A program made the position numbers and the translations under genes. Positions 1 through 11,482 of a DNA stretch of 64,000 bases are shown here, piece by piece. Below the pieces are notes generated by a model. It searched no databases and was not told the DNA's origin. It saw nothing but the letters and a program-made list of their open reading frames with translations. Within the stretch, counting starts at the first letter, position 1. Each line of letters starts with the position of its first letter. Source of the stretch: Climacium dendroides (lineage: Eukaryota > Streptophyta > Bryopsida > Hypnales > Climaciaceae); NCBI GenBank assembly GCA_950106755.1, contig OX467083.1, positions 14,689,029 through 14,753,028 of the forward strand, given 5' to 3'.

Positions 1-1590
1 TCCTTCAATAGCACACTAGCGCCATAGCCTTCAGAATACGGGACGACGCTCAAAAACCTCCAGCTTCTCACAATTCCAAAACAGAGCAAAAAAACTCAAT
101 TGCCTACACTAACCTTCCCCTGCATAACGTCCACCAAATCCCGTACCAAACATCGCTCCCTCGTTTTCCAGCAAATATCATATTCCCTCGATATTAAGGC
201 AATCCCAAAAAATAAAAAATAAAAAAATAAACATTAACAAAAGAATGGAAATTATCCATTGTCTCATCAGAAGGACAAGAGCAACGAACAAGACCTAGCC
301 CTCTCCAACAAAAGCAATAAACAGAAACATACAAGGAGAACTTTCCGCCTACACAACCAATTCGTGCGAGGAAAAAAGCGGCCACAGGAGCAAGACCTTA
401 GGAAGACGTTTAATGAAGAGGAAAAACACCTGCGGTGAATTGCGAGGGGAGGTGCGGAGCCGCCAGTGAGCATAGCTGCACGAGCGAGCCAGCGAGCCAG
501 CCAGCGAGCGAGCAAGCAAGCGAGCTCCTCCAAGCACACAGAGACGCAGGGAAGGGACAGATCACACGGAAACGAAGAGAACAGCACAGGGGCTTTACTT
601 TACTTAGTAGGACTTACTAATTTCGAAACTTCATCCATCGGCTGGTGATTCTTCATCGGGTTTCTGTTCATCCGGTTCTTCTGTTCGTCGGATTGTGGTT
701 TGTCTTTTCCGGGACTCCTGCATTGTCCACATGACCACATTTTGGGAAGAATTTGTGTGAGCAGTGTTTGGGATTCCGGGAGGGATCCCTTCTTCTACGT
801 CTCTGAGTACGGTTCCTATTGTTAAATTTTTTTACTTTTACATTGTTACATTGTGTCTTTGTGTCAATTGGAAAAAAAAATTGAGGTTCCAAAAGCATGT
901 TTGTTTTGTAACCAAAGTGAATAGTTTAAAATTGTATGAGTTTCTCATTATTGGGGAACTTGAGACAAGTCATTCATCACAACTTTGGAAGCATAGTAAC
1001 CTCCGAGTCCAACTTCTCTATGAGTTCAAACTCCAACAACATGTGCACTTTGGCTGACTCACATAAGTCAAGGTGGCAACAAGCACAACCAAGAGCCATA
1101 ACAAGATTAAATCACTAACTTTGAAGATGGTTTTGTACACATCGACTTGACAACCCAAATCCACACATTCAGCCAACATCGGATGAAACCGAATCACAAC
1201 AACTTGTACACAACTTTAAAAAAAACTTATAAATCTTATGTAACTCACATCTAGGATTGCCACTCGTACCAAAACACTACCAAAGATTCATCTACGGAAA
1301 CAAATCCCAAATAAGTAGTTCGCCCCACATGGAAAAAGCACAAACAAATGTCTTGAATAAGTTTTCCTTTCCCTTTTCTCTTTTTCCACAACTCTTGCCC
1401 TTTTAGCCAATTCCTTCCATGCGAAGCGACCACACACAAACCATTGACATCCATGGGGCCCCCGCCTCTTCCAATCTTTTTTACCATGTGTCGTTCGTTC
1501 ATTCTTTCCCCGTCCATTTGTTTCACGTGTAAAAATCCCAAATGACAGAAAGTCCTTTGTAGTAAGTTACTACTTATTACTATACTAGCT
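1..1590. other. No supported gene; possible leader of a leftward gene
   Basis: No recognisable protein in either strand. The first 700 bases are less AT-rich than what follows, and on the - strand they look like a CT-rich plant leader, so the 5' end of a gene lying off the left edge is possible but unproven. From about 700 to 1590 short open frames occur but none resembles a known family. Confidence 0.3.
480..528. repeat. Imperfect (GAGC)n / (CAGC)n tetranucleotide tract
   Basis: Runs of GAGC, CAGC and CAAG units follow one another for about 48 bases. It produces long spurious open frames rich in Ala-Ser-Gln on one strand and Leu-Ala-Arg on the other, which should not be read as protein. Confidence 0.8.
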
Positions 1591-1879
1591 GTCTGTCTGT
1601 CTGCAGTAGGTGGTCTTTGAGTTTCCTGGGCATGGGTCCGTCCGTCCGTCGGGTGGTTGCTACATCTGTTCGGTATACAGACCGACGGAAGTTAGTGGAG
1701 CCCTGGCTCGTCCGTTGAAGCCGACCCAATTGGAGTGGGTACAGTAATTTAGTGTGACGGTACTGTACGTGATGATTGGAGGCGAGCTAGTGTAAGCAGC
1801 AAGCTTGTTCAGAATGATGAATGACTACTGAGAATCAGACAATGGCCGGGCTCATGATTTGAGGGAGTGAACCCTTTTC

Positions 1880-2090
1880 TTTTTTTTCCATTTTTTTATG
1901 AAGTGCCAAAGTGGCGATATTAAATGGTATAGTGGCACTCCAAATTTCATCCAATTTTCATCCAATTTTCATCCAGTTTTAGCATTCATCAAAATGTTGG
2001 AAAAAAATAATATCACATCCGCTTATATCACATGTCTCTAATTCTATTTTCATCTACAATCTGGCAATTTCATCCAATTTTTTTTTCTTT
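1880..2090 (+). repeat. Dispersed repeat, copy 1 (partner at 8235-8400)
   Basis: Starts near 'gaagtgccaaagtgg', continues with a repeated 'catccaatttt' motif and 'atcacatgtct', and ends in 'ctggcaatttcatcc'. The same order of blocks appears at 8235-8400 on the same strand. No coding potential and no clear terminal repeats. Confidence 0.65.
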
Positions 2091-2393
2091 TAATTCCAAG
2101 TTTTCTAGTGGAAAACTTTACGAGTTTGTGCCATTTTTTAGCCAAATTATTATTATTATTTTTTGAATGCAATCTGGTATTAGAAAGTCAAAAAAAAAAA
2201 AAAAAAACTAGAGTGAACGTTGCTAGGTGCTTATCATATATTAGAGCAATAACTTATGGTGCATGAGGCAAGAGATGGATTTGTTCATTAATTGATGGAC
2301 ATGTATTGCATACGATGTAATTTTCATGTTTTATATCAATACAAAACTTAAGGGAACAATGTATAGATTGGTGTGTTCTTAGTCTTGGTTATT

Positions 2394-2640
2394 TTAACCC
2401 CTCAAGGCCCAAGGCCTTTTGGGATTCAAAAACATTCTTGCTTTGAAGTGTTATAGTCCAAAATGTCACTTGGATATAGAAATCCTAACCACACAATCTT
2501 ATAGTGTACGTGATGTAGATGACATGAATCAAATTTGGAGTCATTTGGCCACATGGATTGCAAGATTCTAATGTTGCAGTATTGAAAAATGATACTGAAA
2601 TTTTTCTAGCAACACATTTGAGAGGTGAAATTCAATTTCT
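2394..2640 (+). repeat. TTAA-bounded repeat family T1, one end only
   Basis: Left end TTAACCCCTCAAGGCCCAAG matches the T1 terminus best seen at 10583. Internal similarity fades within about 250 bases and no right end is visible, so this is a truncated or old copy; the right boundary is approximate. Confidence 0.45.
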
Positions 2641-3158
2641 AAACCTACTCAAATGAAAAAAAATTAACTATAAAGTGACTCAAAACTAGCATACATACAC
2701 ATTGGTGAAAAAAAATATCATTCAATTGACTCATTTTATCTACAAAATGGCTTCGAAATGTCCAAAACTAGTAAGAGAAGTTGCAAAAAATACAAACTTC
2801 CTCGGTCTTGAAATAAAACCAGTGTTTCCAAATCTACTTGTCCCAATTTAATTCGAGATTTGCTCTCCACAGCTTGATGGACAACGACTGAAGCTAGTTC
2901 GAACACCCTGAAGCAAAAGAATCCGTAGATACTACATTCTGTAGACTTTATAGTAATTCAATCCTTTCAAAGGGGATCGAAATGCAACCTCTAACCAACC
3001 AAAGGCAAAGAATTTAACCCACAAGACATTGTCGGAATTGAATACAAAGGACATCAATGAACATCACTACACCAACATTGCTTGGAGAATGATCGAAATT
3101 AATACCACTTGAGCACTTCTAGAAAGGGAAAAAAAATTATTGATTTCACCGCCTGTTT

Positions 3159-3310
3159 TTAACCCATTAAGGACCAAGTCGATGAAGGGAGTGAAAAAGT
3201 GGCTGAAACTAACTTGTTTTCATTGGTAGCCACTTTGACTACTAATGAAAACAGGTCAATTTCAGCCACTTTTTCATTTCTTGTCATTGACCTGGTCCTT
3301 AATGGGTTAA
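3159..3310. mobile_element. 152-bp foldback MITE with TTAACCCATTAAGGACC ends
   Basis: The whole element is an inverted repeat. The left arm from 3159 (TTAACCCATTAAGGACCA) is the reverse complement of the right arm ending at 3310, and the match continues inwards through 'gaaaaagtggctgaaa' with few mismatches to a short centre near 3235. Its termini match those of the larger TTAA-bounded repeats in this window. It encodes nothing; the short open frames on both strands mirror each other because of the palindrome. Confidence 0.85.
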
Positions 3311-3737
3311 CATGTGCCACTTCACTGTTGACTTCCATTCTTTCACACCTCAAGGAGTTTAGCAAAAGTTACAATAACTACACAATCCTTTGAAAATAGG
3401 AGCTACTCTTGCACTAATCTGGACATTTTTAGGAAACCCCTGATTTATTTCGCGACGAAGGTAGTATGAGGCTGATGGATTTGTTTGTTTGTAGGTAGAC
3501 AGCGGTGGCCAATTGTGTACTCATTCAGTATCAATGGAGATTTTATTTTTTTAAATTTTAAAAATTCTGCACATCATTGGTGGCATGAGAAAGTAACATT
3601 TTGTGGCATCCATGATTCCTTACTTTACTGTATTGTACAGCCCAACCCAGGACTACCCTTATAACATCCATACATAATAACTTCACTGCCTCCTTTGACT
3701 TTTGTTGCACTAAGGTAGCTGACCCATCTCCAACTAC

Positions 3738-3966
3738 TTAACCTCAAACGCCTCGCCGGATGTTTTTTTGTCCGATGGATGACAAGGAATTCTCCTGTGT
3801 AGGATAGAAATGCAACTATTCATCCTCCGAATTAGGGGTGGAAAGGAAAAATTGTCTACAATAGTTTGACTCCCAATGATTATTTTTGTTTTTTTAAATT
3901 AAACGATGTTGCACGGTTCCAAAAAGGCTGATTTCCACGGTCACCAACCCAGCATTTGAGGGTTAA
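3738..3966 (+). mobile_element. TTAA-bounded element, family T3 (229 bp)
   Basis: Begins TTAACCTCAAACGCCTCGCC and ends 'ttccacggtcacc...gagggttaa'. The same body (a 'gatggatgaca...gaat' block, then 'gaaatgcaactattcatcct', then 'gatttccacggt') recurs at 26440-26639, reversed at 49557-49779, and partly at 25679-25822 and 48789-49010. No coding capacity. TTAA at both ends is shared with families T1 and T2. Confidence 0.75.
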
Positions 3967-5559
3967 GCAATTAGGCATATTTGGAGTGCAAGTTTTTCGA
4001 GTGCAGATTTTTTTGCCATGTACTAAAATAGAGTTTGGAAGGATTGTATATTTTTTCAAAATTTTATTGTATAAAATATTATTATTATTATTATTAATTT
4101 TTTAGTGAAAGATTTTCTTTGACCTATAATGGTAATATAAACTTTTCAATTTTTGATCATAGATTGATTGTAAAATCGAACAGGGTCTAGTTGCAATATT
4201 GATAGCGTTATAGACAATCATAATGTGCCACATGCTCCTCGAATTCCACCACAACTTCACAAAAAAGAAAGCAACCTATAGATCGAGAATGGGGCGATGG
4301 TTGGAAATGGGTCAACTACTATAGAAGAGAAGAGAAACTTTTTGGAAAGTCTTTGGGAGAGATGGAGTTGATGGGAAATTGTGAACTGTTGGCATCGTGA
4401 ATTTGCTTTCATTTTAGCCCATATTGAATAGGGGGTGTTTGGGAAGAAGAAAAAGTGTAAAACTTTCAATTTTTGATGTATTATTAAAAATCAAATATTA
4501 GAACCTTTTTGTTGAATTCCAACTATACAAAAGTGTTATAAACAAGTAAGGCAATAGAGTTAATCCTAATGTGAATGGATTCCAAGTTTGTAGAAGGGAG
4601 ATGTCACAAGAAGGTTTAACTAAACAAAATACACTACATCAAATCAAGTTTGGGTGCTTCAAGAAGCTTCATACATCCTTTGTTTTTCTCAAACTCTAAC
4701 TCGTAGTCCTTCATTGCACTCACTTTAAGATTAACTCATCTACACCAAAAATCATAACTTGAATCCACTTTGAGGGAGACTTGATACACACCTTGCTTTA
4801 CTATAATCTCTTGAGAAATACTTATAAATTCATCAAAATTTCACGAAACATTTGTTCTAAAATTTGAATGGTGGATTGTCGTAATAAAGTAAAATAAAGT
4901 GGAAGAAAAAAATAAAAATATACAAATTTATAGCCTAAAAGTTGCATTGGTCCTTCAATTTTTACGAAAATTGAATTTTTGAGGCCAAAACATTCAATAA
5001 TGGATAGAAAATGCATCCCAACACACATTGACTTGCAAATTATATTTGGGTTTAGGGTTTGCAATCAAATTGTGCATCTAAAAATTTAATTTGCACACCT
5101 CCAAAAATCAAAAGTCAAACCTTAGCAATTACTCAAAAGTAAAAAAACAAAATTCGGTTTAGAAGATTTTTAGAGGTTAAATCATAAGTGTTCAAATAAT
5201 CAAAGGTGATTGCTACCATAATTACAAAAATTGGATTTTATCATTTCAAAAGTTTGAAGGAAGGTAGAGTCTTTTGTCCTTTGTGATTAGAGGAATTAGA
5301 TAGATTTTCCTTTAAGATTAGTATCTATATTTTATACCTCTATAACTTACATCCATGATTAGAAATCTTCTTCACTAGCTTGTCTAACTTTTTGTCACTC
5401 TAAAAGAAAAACTCTTGGCATGTTTTAAAGTTGATGTAAATTTCACCAAGATAATGTTTATTTTAATCCCCAAATGTTTAAACAATTAAAAGTGATATAT
5501 ATATGATTTGAAATGAAGCATTTGGGAAGTTTCAAGGATGGTTAAGTATTTTGTCTTCA

Positions 5560-6500
5560 TTAACCCATATAGGCCCATTGTCCCCTTGAGGGAGAAAATG
5601 GATTTCAAACATGTTCCTATGACCTCGATTTTTAATGAAATTTTTTGAAGCTTTCTCATAGGATTAAAAAAATTATTGGCTTTGTGGGAATGTAATTTTT
5701 ATTTCAATCAGCACTTGCTTAAGAGCAAAAGTTATACCACAAAAAGCCCAAATTTTTATTTAGTGGGCAAGAAAATAAATCCACAAAAACTTGAAATTGT
5801 TATTTTTCTTATAGATCATATTTTTATCTTCTTGTAAAAATTTGATTCATTCCATTTGAATTAGTGATGTAAAAGTTATGAATAATCTTGTTTTTTCGGC
5901 AATTTCAGCATCTTCTTGAAAAAATAACTTATAGGATTCATTTTTAAAATAACTTATAGGATTCATTTTTTGACTATATGGCTCAACTCAAAAAAATTAA
6001 ATTTTTATAAAAATAAAAATCTGAAATAGATTTCTATATACATAGAAAGCTATGGATTATTCCATTTTGATTGATGAAATGAAAATTATAAGTTTTAGTT
6101 TGCGGGCAGTTATAGATTTTATACTTTAAAATAAACTTTGAAGTCCTTTATTTAAGTTGATTTTCAATATTTTTTGTATAAAATAAAATTGTAGGATGTA
6201 GATTGTTTATTACAACCATTGGGATTGGCATTTTTCAATTCCATAACTAAATTCTAAACGATGTAATATTTTGAAACATTCTCTATTTACTATATTTTTC
6301 CTATATGCTATACAATTCCAAATGATCTAAAAATTTTCAAACATGCAACCAACTTGCCTTGAAGAATGAATATAAAGAAGCTGCACTATTTTTTACATTT
6401 TCTTGTACAAATGTGACCTTGTGAAGTGCAACTACATGTTTTTAAATTTGGCATTTGTGCTAGAAATGACAATTTTGGAGTGTTTTTGGTGAAAAACATT
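5560..6500 (-). mobile_element. T1 repeat, reverse orientation, decayed right end
   Basis: Left end TTAACCCATATAGGCCCATT, followed by the T1 block around 'cattgtccccttgagggag'. Internal blocks match the copies at 15392 and 23048 (for example 'tgaccttgtgaagtgcaact' is the complement of a block near 23290). Near 6460-6500 'gaaatgacaattttggagtg' corresponds to the near-terminal block of T1, but the final TTAA is eroded. Non-coding. Confidence 0.65.
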
Positions 6501-6910
6501 TTTATCAAACATAGTAAAAAACATTTAAGGTTTTACCTTAAAAAGATGGAGCCTATGACCATGCATTCAAACTTCAGAATCCTCCACATTATATATGCTC
6601 CATTTGGAATATGTATATAGAGAGATACACACCCCATTGAACTGGAGGGCTTGATCAATGCAATACAATTCATTTAGATAAATTTTTAGATATTAAAAGT
6701 ATATTATTTTTTTAGTATTAAAATAATTACAAAATTACAAAAAAAAATCAATTTGATGTGGTATTAGTGCGACTATGTCAAACTATTATTTTTAAAATTT
6801 TAATGATTATTTAAATAAATATTATTATTAATATTTTAGTCTTTAGTTTTTAAATTTTTTTAATGTGTTTTAATGTGTTTTTTAAAATGTTTTTTAAATA
6901 ATTTTCAATG

Positions 6911-6946
6911 TGGTCACTATTCATCATTGATAATGAATAGTGGCCA
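6911..6946. repeat. Short perfect-loop hairpin
   Basis: TGGTCACTATTCAT and ATGAATAGTGGCCA are reverse complements with one mismatch, separated by an 8-base loop. No surrounding gene; probably the core of an eroded foldback. Confidence 0.6.
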
Positions 6947-8234
6947 TTGTCTCTCAAAAGGGTTGTGAGTTCCATTGAAGAGAACATGCATCCCCTTTGA
7001 GGGTTCACTTTTTCCTAATGGTAATTGAAAATGTTCATTATATTTTTCTTGGAGATTATTAAATCACATGTCTTCCTCAAGTCATAAAAAGTGTAGATTT
7101 AGAGGGAAGAATTTGAAATTATCATGAAGTTTGAAAAATAAGTTTAAAAAATCCATTTCGAATACTAAAAAATTATGAAAAAAGACATTTAAAACATGAA
7201 AATTCCACCTTGAGTGTATGAGATAGTGTAGAACATAATTATGTAAAGTTGTAAACCAAATTTTCCTTTCCATGTTTATTTAAGAAAGTCAATAGACCAT
7301 GTTTTTTAAATTCAAAGATTAATTTGTATAAAACTTTTGATTTGGAAAGTTTATAATTACATTAGATACTAGACTTGATAAACTTCAGTTTATTAATTGG
7401 AATCAAATTAAAAAATTATGATTTTCATGGCTAAAACTTACATAAAGAGTAAGGAATTGGAAATGATTGAAACACAATACATGGTGGTCTATGGCATATA
7501 CTTCAATTTTATAAAAAGAAAAACATACGACACTTCCATGATAACATTCTCAACTATAGTAGAAGTAGAAAGAAAAAAGAAGATGATGAAAATCATAAGG
7601 AGAAAATTGCATGAAATAAGAATATTTTATGACCCTCCCAATTGCTTCTTCCAATGTGATCAATCACCCAATTTCACTCTCTACTAAACCCTCCCATTTG
7701 CTCCAATCTTCCACCCATTTTCAAAGAGTGTGTAAGTCATGTACTTTGAGCAAGTAATTAGGTGCTATTATCATAAAATGACACCAAGTTCACATTTATT
7801 TATAGATTGTTTAAGGTTGTTTTAGATGAGCTTAATTATGAATAAATACTTGTTAGAGTAAGTTATAATTTCAACTAGTAAAAGAGGTACTTTTAGAACA
7901 TTGAACTTATGCTTTTATGGCATCCATCGAATGGAATTAGGGTGGTAGGTCATTGATTTTGAACCTTTTTTAAGATGGTCATGACCCCCACTTCCTAACG
8001 GTTTTAGATTTTTGGTTTGAAAATTCATATCAAGTAAAGTTCTTATCACATGAAATGATTTCATGTGCATTTTAGTCCATTCAATTAATTCTTTCTCTAA
8101 AAATACATGTAACAATCAACATATTGCACAAGATACCCAAATTACAAATCTAGATGGTCATAGGTGGTTGTACCTTATTCCCTTTGTCTCAAAATAAATC
8201 CATAGTTCCTCGTAAGAAACCATGGGACTGGGCT

Positions 8235-8400
8235 TTTTCTTTTTCCTTCATTTTTTAAGAAGTGCCAAAGTGACAATATAAAATTTTATAGTGGTGCTCC
8301 ATTTTCAATATTCATCCACATATTGGATAGAAAATATCACATTATCACATGTCTATAATTTATTTTTTATTCACAATCTAGCAATTTCATCCAAGATTTG
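8235..8400 (+). repeat. Dispersed repeat, copy 2 (partner at 1880-2090)
   Basis: Carries the same ordered blocks as the copy near 1.9 kb: 'agaagtgccaaagtgac', then 'atagtggtgctcca', then 'atcacatgtctataatt', then 'ctagcaatttcatcc'. Non-coding. Confidence 0.65.
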
Positions 8401-8953
8401 TTTATTTCAAAGTGTTTTGACAATTTCATCAAATTTTTTTGGCATTTTTTTTTGGCATATTTGAGTCAAATTTTTTTCTGCTGCAATATGTGGGAGTACC
8501 AACTAACTTACAATAGGAGTAGGTAAGGTTACAACATGATGTTTTGGGGTGAGTGGCAAATGCATTAATTTGCATCACCAGTTGTCAGCAGGAAGAAGTT
8601 GGTGGCACTACATTGATGTGTGTGTGAAGAAGGAAAAGACGGCAAGGTAATCTATTTTCTACGTACGTGGAACATCTGTGGCTTTGCATTATAGCACCTA
8701 AAACCTAAAATCACACCCCATCTAATACCACCGTAATCACTCTGTGTACATCTCCAAAACCAATATTTATTTATTTCAAAGAAACAATTTTAGAACATCT
8801 ACCCCAAAAAACTCAGACCTGTCCATAACTTTTGCATATGGATTCCAAATGGAAAAGGTTCCACGGCATGTTCTTTGGTGTGCTGGAACCTTTTTCACTT
8901 GTCAATAAGAAAATATGAAAGTTTGACCAGTTTAATAATACTAACCAAGCACA

Positions 8954-9176
8954 CTACACTAATGATGATAAATAGTGTTACCTACACTAATTTATTTTAA
9001 AAAGCCATAAGTTTTTACTCTTGATGAATATTTTTACCAACTATGGATGTAGAGTTTTCCCACTTAGAATGACAGTAGGATTTATGATTTTCGTAAAAAT
9101 ATTTACAAAAAGTAAAAACTTATAGCATTTCTAAAACAAGTAGTATGGGTAATACTATTTATCATCATTAGTGTAG
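8954..9176. mobile_element. 223-bp TIR element (CTACACTAATGATGATAAAT)
   Basis: Inverted termini CTACACTAATGATGATAAAT match almost perfectly for about 29 bases and weaker pairing continues inwards ('ataagttttta' on both arms), so most of the element folds back. It lies in a larger repeated segment related to 16800-17150. No clear target duplication; the CACTA-like start suggests, but does not prove, an En/Spm-derived MITE. Non-coding. Confidence 0.75.
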
Positions 9177-10582
9177 CAAAAAATGGTAGTTTAGGGGATA
9201 CCCACCTTATGGTGTCAAGAAGTGTTATGCCCTCATATTATTTATCATGGTAATTTTGTAAGCAAATGAGTTATGAAATTTGAGTGAGCTTTGCCTTTCT
9301 TAGCTAAGATATAGAATTTCTATAATATAGTCGATGAAATATGTAGTATGTAGTAAGTGTTTCTTTAGATGATATATAAGTCAATGATTTTGTCCCAATA
9401 ATGAGCATGATAATAATTGATCAAAGCCATACTATTTTGAACTAGTGTAGGTTGAAATATTATTGTATTGCATCAATTTTCACAAAAATGAAATTGTATA
9501 TTAATTCTAATTTTCAAGGTGAAGTTAATGGATAAGTGACAGGTTGAAGTCTTTTTACCCTAGCTTTAGGTACCCCAACAAGTCCTAATGTCTTTGAGAT
9601 CACGTCCTATTCATGAGCAACTTTCACACAAGGTACTAAATGATGTGAACTTTAGTCTAGATCTTCCTCCAATTATTTCTTGCTTTGATTTTGTTTTTAG
9701 GTTTTTTTTACTTCCATTTAAAAAAATCTTTAATGGGACTTGGAAGGTCTAGATGTTGATCTTTCTACTGCACTACATAATGTATTTCTTTTTATTCTAT
9801 TATCTTTGATGGTGATTTAATGGTTCTAAGTTTATATATTATATTTGACTATTAGGGTCGATATTTCATGCGGAATAATAGTAAGAAAAAATGGTACAAT
9901 AGTTGCTCTTAGAATCACTAAAAAAAACTCATTTTATTTTATTTATCAATAATTTGGTAGCTTAACAACAAAAACAGTAAGAGGGTAGCCAATTTTTATT
10001 TTTTTAAAGATTTACATATGACAATTGGATGAAAAGGCCCCTATTCAACCAACTATGTTAGTGCATGAATGCAAAGATGCGAACCTATGAGCCTTGAACC
10101 TAGTTGTAGACACCTATGAGTATAAGGTGTCTATAATATAGATTCATAGATTCTAAGCTCACATGCTAGTGCTCCCTCTATTCAACAATCTTTTTACTAC
10201 TTGTCCACTTGTGAGTCTTTGTAAGCTTTTGCTTTTATTATGAAGTTTGTCAACTTCATATCCACTTTTTTTGAAGTGAACATTGCTATGATATCACGTC
10301 ACTTAAATTTTTATTTGTCATATTTGTGCAAGTTTTCAACATGAATGTGAACCATTTTCCTAATACTTTCATGTGCAACACAAATTTATTCGTTTTTAAA
10401 GCTCCCTCTCTTAGTAATTTCCAAAAAAAATTCAACTATTGCTATTGCTATTTAATTTTTTTCCTTCAATTTCATGAAGCACAAGGTGTTAAAAGAATCT
10501 TTTTTTGAACTGATTTGACCAAGAATTTGACTTTTAGAAGGATCACCCACCCTCCAAAATACTTTCATATTTTTTTGAAAGA
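9177..10582. other. AT-rich intergenic DNA, no gene
   Basis: No open frame with family resemblance. A block at about 10080-10170 ('agccttgaacctagttgtagacacctatgag' region and 'ctcacatgctagtg') recurs in part, some of it inverted, at about 55810-55870, so it belongs to a dispersed repeat. Confidence 0.6.
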
Positions 10583-11482
10583 TTAACCCCTAAAGGACCA
10601 AGGCCTTATTTCTGCCAAAAAACACTCAAAACTGCCATTTCTGTAGCAAAGAGTAAGAAAATTTGAATTTTTTTTTCACATCCAACCATAGGATCTCATA
10701 CCTTACTAGTATGAAAATGTGTGGAAAAAATTTCAGAATTTTTTATTAAAAGATATTTGTGTTTAAAGTGAAAAATACAATTTTTTCAACACCTTGCATG
10801 ACTGGATTATGTAACTTTGAACTTTTTTAACTTAAATTTTTTGCACTATAGGGTTTTGATCTTTAAATCTTTATTGTTTGAAATTGAGTTGAGAGTCTAG
10901 GGAGAAAAAAAAAATTCAAAACCCCCCTTAATTTTCATGCTTAAAAAAATTGTTAAGTAGAAGTAGGTATGAGAAAGAAGGAAAATTTGAATTATTAATA
11001 TCTTTAAGATGGAATTAAAATGCACTAATCTCAATGGTGAGATTGTTCTAGCAAGAAAATAAAATAATGTAAATTTTTTTTTCAGGAAAATTGTAAAAAT
11101 TGCATTCAGAAATGAATTTTATAAGATATTTTTTTAGGAAGATGCTCTAATTGCCCAAAAAACAAGATTGTCCATAACTTTCACATAATAAGTCCAAATG
11201 GAATGAATCAAAGCTCTCCATGTAAACAAAAATATAATCTATAAAAAAAAAAATTAGAAAAAAAAATTCAAATTTTTGAATTTTTTTTATTGCCCCCTTT
11301 CCCCTGTTTTGAGCTTATTTGGGCATAACTTTTGTTCCCGGGCGTCAATTGAAAAAAATTATATTCCGATGAAGCTCATCAGTATTTCTATTTTCAAAAA
11401 ATCATGACAAAATTTCAGCCTGTAGGTACCTACCTAAAATCCAATTTGTCCCCCGAAGGGACAATGGTCCTTTAGGGGTTAA
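10583..11482 (+). mobile_element. T1 reference copy: TTAA-bounded 900-bp element
   Basis: Left end TTAACCCCTAAAGGACCAAG at 10583; right end 'ggtcctttaggggttaa' at 11482 is its complement over about 17 bases. Internal landmarks in order are 'cactcaaaactgccatttct', 'ataggatct', 'gttaagtagaagtaggt', 'ataacttttgttc' and 'ggacaatggtcc'. The same order occurs at 46173 and, reversed, at 5560, 15392 and 22500. No intact open frame, so it is non-autonomous or not a protein-coding transposon at all. Confidence 0.85.

Noticed and set aside
3159..3393. Mirror-image short ORFs on both strands
   Set aside because: They result from the 152-bp palindrome, not from coding selection.
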